A stretch of DNA of 17,862 nucleotides from an uncultured Verrucomicrobiales bacterium. GTDB lineage: Bacteria > Verrucomicrobiota > Verrucomicrobiia > Verrucomicrobiales > Akkermansiaceae. Location: contig CALCWC010000067.1 in the NCBI GenBank assembly GCA_937905985.1, positions 1-17,862 on the forward strand, read 5' to 3'. Shown in pieces: positions 1 through 7,200 of this stretch. The notes beneath the pieces are model-generated. The model ran no database searches. It saw only the letters and a list, made by a program, of their open reading frames with translations, and was not told the DNA's origin. The position numbers and the translations under genes were made by a program. Each line of letters begins with the position of its first letter. Positions within the stretch are counted from its first letter, which is position 1.

Positions 1-37
1 CCTTTTCTTAACGGAGCGTACTCCCTGAAAAAAGGGC

Positions 38-65
38 TTGACTACCCATTAGCAAACCGTATACT
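38..65 (+). promoter_or_regulatory. Sigma70-like promoter of the acyltransferase gene
   Basis: A TTGACT box (38-43) and a TATACT box (60-65) are separated by 16 nt. The predicted start of transcription near 72 leaves about 23 nt of leader before the ATG at 96, and this leader contains no Shine-Dalgarno-like sequence. Most other promoters in the window sit much closer to their start codons. Confidence 0.55.
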
Positions 66-95
66 ATTTCTGCACATCTCGCAATCCGTTTCCGT

Positions 96-1208
96 ATGTC
101 CGATATTCTTCCCTCCCAAGCACCTACGAGTCTCATACAACCCGGCTCCAACTCCCGAGTGCTATGGATTGACTTTGCCAGGATATATGCTGCGTTTTTC
201 GTGATAGTTAGACACATTCCCAAAGAGTATGGCGACTTTGCCTTTTTAGTGGATTTATTCAACTACAGAGGACTTATCTTCGTGTTTTTCTTCCTGTCCG
301 GCTATTTTATCCACGCAAGGAGATTACTGGAAAACAAAGTTCTATTGGACACGAAGCGCTTCATGACACTGCTCAAGCTTTACCTATTTTGGGCGTTCGT
401 TGGCTTCATCTTGATTTTCCCCATGATTCACCTTGATGCGCTGTGCGCGGGTGATTGGTCATGCCTCTCATTCAAGAGCGTATTGAGAGGAATGGGCCTT
501 TATCCGGCCTGGCCGCATAACTTTCCGCTAAACATCCCTCTGTGGTTCTTGAAAGTCTTGATGCTATTGGCTCTCATCTCTCCGCTGCTCGTCCGGCTTT
601 CGACTCGATGCCTCATCGTGCTTTCGGTTGGATGCCTGGCATGCAGCGATATTCTCATAACCGACGACGTATGGGATCACACGCGAGACCTCGCCATTGC
701 CATGGTACCCGCCCGGTCTTTTGAAACGGTGATGGCTTTGGGATTCTACTGCATCGGCATTATCATCAAGCGCCACTTCAGCTTGGAAGAGTTCACGGGG
801 TTTGTCACACGCAACGCGTGGTTGCCGCTGTTGCTCTCAATGCTCCTTTTTCCCATGGTTAGGATTTTGGGATTCATGCCACCCTGCCGGAGCAGCGTGC
901 TGGTCATACTCTCCGTCCTTACCATATTAAGCCTGGGTCCCTTGTGCGAGATGATCTTCCCCAGGATTTTCCGATTCATAGCGAGCTTTGGGGAGGGAGC
1001 CTTCTTCGTGTACGTCACGCATTGCATCATGGTTGAATACCTGGAGAAGGTATTCCTGCCCAGTCACAACACCCCGGCATGGCACCATTTGGTGACCTAC
1101 GCCGGGCCGTTTGTAATTGCCGCGATATGCCTGGCGCTGTTCACGTTACTCAAGCGGTATGCCCCAGGCTTTATGGCGACATTCGCCCTGGTGAAACCCA
1201 AGAGATAA
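96..1208 (+). CDS. Membrane-bound acyltransferase, acyltransferase-3 (OafA/WecH-like) family
   Basis: A 370-residue polytopic membrane protein with about ten hydrophobic segments. Near the N-terminus it has the family signature: a helix starting with the D-x-x-R arrangement (WIDFARIYAAFF) and a histidine after VIVR, as in acyltransferase-3 proteins that move acetyl or other acyl groups onto surface sugars, lipids or peptides. A second conserved feature is the FFFLSGYFI segment at about residues 65-75. Substrate cannot be told from sequence. No glycan biosynthesis genes flank it, so its context is uninformative. The ATG at 96 is chosen because it places the first membrane helix about 20 residues in and follows a good promoter. 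Its base composition is clearly lower in GC than the genes to the right (a line such as 241-300 is about 38% GC, against about 65% in gltX), which suggests transfer or an accessory locus. Family call is firm; substrate is unknown. Confidence 0.85.
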   Translation: MSDILPSQAPTSLIQPGSNSRVLWIDFARIYAAFFVIVRHIPKEYGDFAFLVDLFNYRGLIFVFFFLSGYFIHARRLLENKVLLDTKRFMTLLKLYLFWAFVGFILIFPMIHLDALCAGDWSCLSFKSVLRGMGLYPAWPHNFPLNIPLWFLKVLMLLALISPLLVRLSTRCLIVLSVGCLACSDILITDDVWDHTRDLAIAMVPARSFETVMALGFYCIGIIIKRHFSLEEFTGFVTRNAWLPLLLSMLLFPMVRILGFMPPCRSSVLVILSVLTILSLGPLCEMIFPRIFRFIASFGEGAFFVYVTHCIMVEYLEKVFLPSHNTPAWHHLVTYAGPFVIAAICLALFTLLKRYAPGFMATFALVKPKR

Positions 1209-1211
1209 CGC

Positions 1212-1237
1212 TGCCGGGCAACCGATTTTTGCCGGCA
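1212..1237 (+). terminator. Hairpin between the acyltransferase and gltX, possible terminator
   Basis: TGCCG (1212-1216) plus GCAA (1218-1221) pair with TTGC (1229-1232) plus CGGCA (1233-1237), with one bulged G and a 7-nt loop. It begins four bases after the acyltransferase stop codon. No T-tract follows, so it may be a weak or factor-dependent terminator, or chance. Confidence 0.3.
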
Positions 1238-1251
1238 CGCCCGCTTTGCGC

Positions 1252-1280
1252 TTGAACATTCGGCCGCGCGGGTGTATAAG
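1252..1280 (+). promoter_or_regulatory. Sigma70-like promoter of gltX, apparently leaderless
   Basis: TTGAAC (1252-1257), a 17-nt spacer and TATAAG (1275-1280). Only 7 nt separate the -10 box from the ATG at 1288, so transcription should begin at or next to the start codon. This decides the start at 1288 over the in-frame ATG at 1246, which lies upstream of the promoter. Confidence 0.65.
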
Positions 1281-1287
1281 GGCGCGC

Positions 1288-2643
1288 ATGAACACGTCCG
1301 TACGCACACGCTTTGCGCCATCTCCCACCGGGTACCTCCACATTGGCGGTGCCCGCACCGCCCTGTTCAACTACCTGTTTGCCCGCAAGATGGGCGGCAC
1401 GTTTGTGCTGCGCATCGAGGACACGGACCAGGAACGCCACGTGGAGGACGCCATGAAGGCCATCTTCACCGGCATGAGCTGGCTGGGGCTGGACTGGGAC
1501 GAGGGTGAGGGCAAGGGCGGCCCGTACGAGCCGTACTACCAGAGCCAGCGCGGCGAGATATACGACCGCTACTTCCAGAAGCTGGTGGAGATGGGCCGCG
1601 TGTACGAGTGCCCCGCCCCCAACAAGCGCGACAAGAACGGCGACGAAATCCCCGGCACGAGCGAGGGCACGGTGTGGCGCTTCCGCTTCAAGCGCGAGGG
1701 CGTGATGACCCTGCACGACCTGGTGTGCGGCGACATCTCCGTGGACTACAACAACGTGGAGAACACGCCGGACATGGTGGTGAAGCGCACGGACGGCTCC
1801 TACATCTTCCACCTGGTGAACGTGGTGGACGACATCGAGATGAAGATCACGCACGTCATCCGCGGAGAGGACCATGTGATGAACACCTTCAAACACCTGC
1901 AGCTCTTCGATGCCTTCGGGGTGGAGCCGCCGGTGTACGCACACATCCCGCTCATCCAGAACCCGGACGGCTCCAAGATGAGCAAGCGCGACGTGGGCGC
2001 ACAGCTGGGCAACTACCCGTCGGACGGCTTCCTGCCGGACGCGGTCATCAACTTCATCGCCCTGCTGGGCTGGAGCCCCAAGACGGAGGACGAGGTGTTC
2101 ACCAAGGAGCAGCTGATAGAGGCCTTCTCCATGGAGAACGTGAACCGCCACGCCGCCAAGTTCGACATCACCAAGTGCCGCTGGATGAACCAGCAGCACA
2201 TCATGCGCCTGGACCCCGCCAAGTTCACGGAACTGGCCTTGCCGTTCTGCGTGAAGGCTGGCCTGCAGGACACGCCGCAGCTGCGGGAGGCCATCCCCAG
2301 CGTGCAGACCAAGGTGCAGCTTCTCAGCGAGGTGCCCGCGTGGGTGAAGTGGGTGCAGGTGCTGGAGTACGAGGATGAGCCGATGCAGAAGCTCCAGGAG
2401 AACGCGCGAGAGATGCTCAACCTCTTTGCAGAGGCCGCAGCCGCGCTGCCGGAGTGGAACGGCGAGGCCGCCATGCAACTGGTGAAGCCCATGACCAAGG
2501 AGCGCGGGCTCAAGGTGGGCACCATGATGTTCCCGCTGCGCATAGCCCTTACCGGCACGCACGCCGGCCCCGGCATCGATGTCATCATGCAGGTGCTCGG
2601 GCGCGACGAGGTGCTGCGCCGCATCAGCGTTTTCCCCTGCTGA
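1288..2643 (+). CDS. gltX: Glutamyl-tRNA synthetase
   Basis: This 451-residue class I aminoacyl-tRNA synthetase charges tRNA-Glu with glutamate in the cytoplasm. The N-terminus reads RFAPSPTGYLHIGGARTALF, which carries the HIGH-type ATP-binding motif at residues 18-21. The second signature, KMSKR, is at about residues 230-234. The RIEDTD segment typical of GluRS is also present. A full C-terminal helical anticodon-binding region follows, so this is a true GluRS and not the short glutamyl-queuosine synthetase GluQRS (about 300 residues). Whether it also charges tRNA-Gln depends on a GatCAB system not visible here. The extended in-frame ATG at 1246 is rejected because the protein homology starts with MNTSVRTRFAPSPTG and the promoter lies between. 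queA begins 23 nt after the stop, probably in the same transcript. Confidence 0.97.
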   Translation: MNTSVRTRFAPSPTGYLHIGGARTALFNYLFARKMGGTFVLRIEDTDQERHVEDAMKAIFTGMSWLGLDWDEGEGKGGPYEPYYQSQRGEIYDRYFQKLVEMGRVYECPAPNKRDKNGDEIPGTSEGTVWRFRFKREGVMTLHDLVCGDISVDYNNVENTPDMVVKRTDGSYIFHLVNVVDDIEMKITHVIRGEDHVMNTFKHLQLFDAFGVEPPVYAHIPLIQNPDGSKMSKRDVGAQLGNYPSDGFLPDAVINFIALLGWSPKTEDEVFTKEQLIEAFSMENVNRHAAKFDITKCRWMNQQHIMRLDPAKFTELALPFCVKAGLQDTPQLREAIPSVQTKVQLLSEVPAWVKWVQVLEYEDEPMQKLQENAREMLNLFAEAAAALPEWNGEAAMQLVKPMTKERGLKVGTMMFPLRIALTGTHAGPGIDVIMQVLGRDEVLRRISVFPC

Positions 2644-2666
2644 GAACGATACATCCCATTCGCACC

Positions 2667-3641
2667 ATGCGCACCATCGATTTCGATTATCCGCTGCCTG
2701 AGGAGCTGATAGCATCGCGCCCGCTGCCGAACCGCGCGGCGTCGCGCATGCTGGTGGTGCACCGCGATACCGGGCTCATTGAGCACCGCCACTTTGCGGA
2801 CATCTTGGAATATGTGCAGCCGGGCGACCATTTCGTGATGAACGACACGCGCGTGGTGCCGGCCCGCTATTTCAGCAACGATGGCAAGATAGAGCTGGTG
2901 CGCGCCGGAATCTCCGACGAATTGGTGTGGAAGTGCCTGGTTCGCCCCGGCAAGAAGATGCGCCTTGGCGCCACCGTGCAAGTGGGCGACTCCACCGGCC
3001 GCGTGGAGCTCATCGACGAGGAGGGTTACCGCTACATCCACTGGGACAAGCAGGTGGGCGACGAATACGGCCGCCTCGCCCTGCCCCACTACATGAACCG
3101 CGAGAGCGACCCCGAGGACCGGGAACGCTACCAGACCGTCTACGCCGCGCACGAGGGTGCTATCGCCGCACCCACCGCCGGCCTGCATTTCACCCCGGAA
3201 ATCCTGGCCTCCGTGCCGCACAGCTTTGTCACCCTCCATGTGGGCGTGGGAACCTTCCGCCCCGTCAAGGTGGACAATGTGGAGGAACACCACATGCATA
3301 CGGAGGTCTTCTACATGCCGCAGGAAACCGCAGACGCCATCGAGGCCGCCAAGCGCGTTGTCGCCGTGGGCACCACCAGCGTGCGCGTCATTGAGACCCT
3401 GGCCGAGCGCCACGGGCGACCCCTGCCCGCCGGCCCCGGGGAAACCAACATCTTCATCTACCCCGGTTTCCAGTACAAGGTGACGGATGCCCTGCTCACC
3501 AACTTTCACCTGCCGCAGAGCACACTCATCATGCTGGTGTGCGCGTTTGCGGGCAAGGACCTCATCATGGAGGCGTACCGCCAGGCGGTGGAGCAGCGCT
3601 ACCGCTTCTTCTCCTATGGAGACTGCATGCTGATTCTGTAA
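2667..3641 (+). CDS. queA: S-adenosylmethionine:tRNA ribosyltransferase-isomerase
   Basis: QueA transfers and isomerises the ribosyl part of S-adenosylmethionine onto the 7-aminomethyl-7-deazaguanine at position 34 of GUN-decoding tRNAs, giving epoxyqueuosine. Family blocks are present in order: FDYPLPEELIASRPL at the start, MNDTRVVPAR, RYQTVYA, GAIAAPTAGLHFT, HVGVGTFRPV, VGTTSVR and the C-terminal TNFHLPQSTLIMLV and YRFFSYGDCMLI. At 324 residues it is slightly shorter than the usual 340-356, mainly from a shortened loop after ARYF. The ATG at 2667 is the start matching the family N-terminus; the upstream in-frame extension lies inside gltX. There is no Shine-Dalgarno sequence in front of it. 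Other queuosine genes (tgt, queG or queH) are not in this window. Confidence 0.96.
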   Translation: MRTIDFDYPLPEELIASRPLPNRAASRMLVVHRDTGLIEHRHFADILEYVQPGDHFVMNDTRVVPARYFSNDGKIELVRAGISDELVWKCLVRPGKKMRLGATVQVGDSTGRVELIDEEGYRYIHWDKQVGDEYGRLALPHYMNRESDPEDRERYQTVYAAHEGAIAAPTAGLHFTPEILASVPHSFVTLHVGVGTFRPVKVDNVEEHHMHTEVFYMPQETADAIEAAKRVVAVGTTSVRVIETLAERHGRPLPAGPGETNIFIYPGFQYKVTDALLTNFHLPQSTLIMLVCAFAGKDLIMEAYRQAVEQRYRFFSYGDCMLIL

Positions 3642-3680
3642 GCGCAGGAAGGCTCGCCCCCCCCCCGTTGGCAGCGCAGG

Positions 3681-4241
3681 CTATTCCTCCGGGGAGAGGG
3701 GACCCGAGCCGGACGGGTTGGCGGTGTTTTGCGGGGGGAAGAGGAGGAAGGGTGCCAAGCCGAGCGGCCCGAACAGGGGAACGAGCAGGAACAGCAGCAG
3801 CAGGGAGGTTAGCCCGGCATCATGCAGGCGGCGGGTGGCCGCTGCCAGCAACGCCAACGCGCAGTAGGCCATGAACAGGAAAGAAACCTTGTAGACGTTT
3901 TCCTGCATGGCGAAATAGGCGCTGTTGGCAATGCAGCTGTTGATGATGACGAGCGCGATGAAGAAGATGAACACGGCGAGCACGAAGAACCAGAACTCCG
4001 CGCGGCTGGAGCGGCCGGAGAAGCGTACAACGCGCCGCAGCCCCGCCTTGGTGGCGTTCACGATGTTGTAGCCCTGCGAGGGCATGGGGAAGGCGGCGAT
4101 GCGCTGCCACTCCGGCATGCCGGGGCTCCAGAAGATGGTGTTGGCGGTGATGCGGCCGGAGCGCACCATGTCCGCCACCTGTTCGGCGGTGAACGGGCCT
4201 TGGCGCTCGCCGCCAAGCTCTGCTGTGTAGTATGGGGTCAT
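3681..4241 (-). CDS. GYF_2-DUF805 membrane protein
   Basis: A 186-residue protein with two modules. Residues 1-52 match a GYF_2-type domain: YYTAELGGERQGPFTAEQVADMV, then a W-x-P-G-M-P-E-W segment (SPGMPEWQRI), a fold that in other proteins binds proline-rich peptides. Residues about 65-175 match DUF805, with the start motif FSGRSSRAEFWFF, several hydrophobic helices and the RRLHDAGLTS motif. DUF805 is a small integral membrane domain of unknown function. The ATG shares one base with the stop codon of the upstream helicase (TGATG), so the two are probably translationally coupled. It converges with queA across a 39-nt gap that contains a run of ten C. The domain calls are fairly sure; the function is unknown. 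Confidence 0.85.
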   Translation of the reverse strand: MTPYYTAELGGERQGPFTAEQVADMVRSGRITANTIFWSPGMPEWQRIAAFPMPSQGYNIVNATKAGLRRVVRFSGRSSRAEFWFFVLAVFIFFIALVIINSCIANSAYFAMQENVYKVSFLFMAYCALALLAAATRRLHDAGLTSLLLLFLLVPLFGPLGLAPFLLFPPQNTANPSGSGPLSPEE

Positions 4242-7200
4242 CAGATGAACTGTCGGATGAAGGGGTCGAAGCCGCGGCGCTCCGCGGGGGTGACGTCATA
4301 GAAGGCGGCAATGGCGTCCAGGTGCTCCTTGGTGCCCTTCTCCGCCTTCAGGTCCTTGAGCAGGTGCTTGGCGAGCTCCTTGTACTCGGAGGTGGGGATA
4401 TCCTTCCAATGGCGCGGCCCGCGGGCGCGGATGAGCACCTTGGGAGCATCCTCCCCGGCGGGAATGAGCAGGGTGTGCAGGGTGCCGTCCGCGCTCTTCT
4501 CGCGCTTGGCGACAAAGTCACCCTCCTTGCAGCATGCTTTCACGAGTTCTGTGACGCGTTCCGTGGCGTCCTTGTTCAATTTATTGGCACCGATGAGCTG
4601 GCAGATGCGCTTGCAGAGGAAATCCTGCGTAAGCGGTGCCTCCCGCTGCACCAGAGGCACCACGAACTGCCGCAGCGTGAAGTCGGATGCCGTTTCCGGG
4701 TTCGGGAAGGCCTCTTGCGGCTCGTACTCCATGTAGGGGACCTTGAGCAGTTGGTCGCGGGAGACCTCCTGCTGCGGCGCGGCGGCCGGGGTGTCCGCCT
4801 GCACGCTGTCGATGAGCGAGGGCAGCTCCGCGGGCGGTTCGGGTTCGCGCTGCGCGAGGTCGCGCAGCTGGGAATCCAGCGTGCGGATGCACTCCTGCGG
4901 CTCCCGCCACCAATCCAGCGCCCACGCGTGCAGAATGTGCCAGCCCAGCCCCTCCAGCACGGAGGGACGCAGCACGTCGCGGTCGCGCGCGGTGTTGGCG
5001 GAGGCGTACTCCGTGCCGTCCAGCATGATGCCCGCCAGCATGGAGCCCGGAGTGCGCGGGTCCTCCACGCCCAGGCTGATGTGGAAGGAGGATATGCCGA
5101 CGTTCGGGTAGCACTTCCAGCCCAGTTCCTCCAAAGCGTGGGCCACGGCGAGCGTGAGCCCGGAGACCCCGCTGCCGGCAGGGGCCTTGGAAGCCATGTA
5201 GGCGGCCGCGCCGCGCTTGGCGTAATCCAGGAAGTCCCGCAAATCCGCGGCTCCGCGGGCGGCGGTGCGCGACAGGTCGATGTCCTCCGGTGCCATGGAC
5301 GTGAACACGTGCAGACCGCAGCGAGCGCGGGTAACCGCCACGTTGAGGCGGCGCTCGCCGCCCGCCAGGTTGAGCGGGCCGAAGTTCATGGACATCTTGC
5401 CCTCCTCGTCCGGGCCGTAGGTGGTGGAGAAGTAGATGACGCCGCGCTCGTCGCCCTGCACGTTCTCCAGGTTCTTGATGAAGATGGCCTCCGGGTTGGT
5501 GTCGGCAAAGAACGGCTCCAGCGAGGGGTCCTTGGCGCGCTCCTCGTCCAGCAGGTTCTCAATGTAGGCCTGCTGCTGCATATTGAAGGTGACAATGCCG
5601 ATGCTGGAGTTCTCCGTATATCGGAAGCCTGGGGCGCGCAGGGTTTGCAGCACATGGTCCACGAGGGCGCGGGCCTCCGTGGGGTTGATGCGCTTGCGGG
5701 AACCGGGGATGTACGTGCCGCCGGTGAAGTGGTACTGCAGGGCGGTGTCGCCCGTGACAGGTGCGGGGAACGTGGTGAGCTCGCCGTCGTAGTACTTCAT
5801 GTTGGAGAAGGCGATCAGGCTCTCCGACTTGCTGCGGAAGTGCCAGGCGAGCTTCATCTCCGGGATGCCGCAGGCGCGGCACTCGTCGAGGATGCTCTCC
5901 AGGTCCTGTTCGGCGGCCTCCTCGTCGAAGTCGTCCTCTCGGCTGCGGCTGAAGAAGCTGGTGGGGGGCATCTGGCGGGGATCGCCCACAATGACGGCGT
6001 TCTTGCCGCGGCCGATGACGCCGATGGCATCCCACACGGGAATCTGGGAAGCCTCGTCGAACACCACCAAATCAAACGGTTCGGTCTCCGTGCTGAGGTA
6101 CTGGGCCACAGAGAGCGGGCTCATGAGCCAGCAGGGCTTGAGCTTGCGCATAATGCCGGGCACCTGCAGCAGCAGGCGGCGCAGCGGCATCTGCCCGCGC
6201 TGCTTGTTCATCTCGTGCTGCAGGATGGAAAGCTCCGCGGCATCCTCCGCATAGGTGGCGGCGCGCTTGGTCAGCAGCTCGCACACATGCGCCTTGGCGC
6301 AGGACATCAGGGCTTCGTCCTTCTGGCAGAAGTCGTCGATGCGCGCGTCGTGCAGGCGCGGCGAGAACGAATTGAGCTGCGGCGTGGTATCCGCCATCAG
6401 GCGCATGCGCGCACGCGCCAGGTTGACCAGCAGGGCGGTCTCTGCATTCTCCGAGGAGACGGAGCCGCCCTCCAGAGCGTCCACCAGAGGCGCATTGCCC
6501 ATGGCGCGGGCCTTGGCGGCCTCTGCGTTCCAGCCGGCCAGATCGCGCCAGCGCGAGCGCAGCGCCAGGAGGGCGTTCGCCCATTCCGCGGCCTCTCCCG
6601 CATGAGAAAAATCCTTGGCCTTGGCATCCGTCCCAAGCAAGGGGGAAAGCTCGCCCAGCAGGGCATCGCGCAGCTGCATCTGGCGCTGCAGGTCGGACAG
6701 CGCGGGGCCGCATGCATGCGGAGCGCTTCCCTGCATGAGCAAGGCGGCGTTCTCCTCCATGGGGCCGATTCCCTGCAAGGCACGCGCGGTGCGCTCCGCA
6801 GCGGCCAACTGTTCGGCGGTGAGATCCGTGGTGGCGCGCAAGTGCGGCGGCAGGGTGTCCACGCCGTCCTGCAGGGCGGCGTATTCCGGCTGCATCTGCA
6901 CCAACACCGCAAGGTCGTTCAGGCAGTCCGGCTTGCCGCCGCCCGGGATGAGTTTTTTCAGGTGGCGGCGCGTGGTGAACTGCACCCACCAGCGCACCAG
7001 GCCGTTGCTGTCTTGGGCGCGGCGGCAGCGCTCCAGCAGCCCCGGCAGCTCCGTATCCAGCATGGCGGCCTTGGCATACGGCGCGCTCAGCTTCTCGCGC
7101 CCCGCGCGGTAGGCCTCCGCGTGCGGCAGCATCTGCCCCAGTGTCTGGAGCGTCTTCCAAGCGCGCGTGGGCAGAAGGGTTGTGTTGTCCACCGCGGGCG

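Noticed and set aside
1171..2715. A long minus-strand open frame opposite gltX
   Set aside because: The translation is rich in H, V, L and A with no motif, while the plus strand encodes complete GluRS. It is a shadow of high-GC codon use.
2013..3509. A long minus-strand open frame opposite gltX and queA
   Set aside because: It spans two well-supported plus-strand genes and shows no domain or promoter.
3657..3666. Run of ten C as a possible phase-variation tract
   Set aside because: It lies after the queA stop and after the DUF805 stop on the other strand, so a length change would not shift any reading frame. It may matter only for assembly accuracy.
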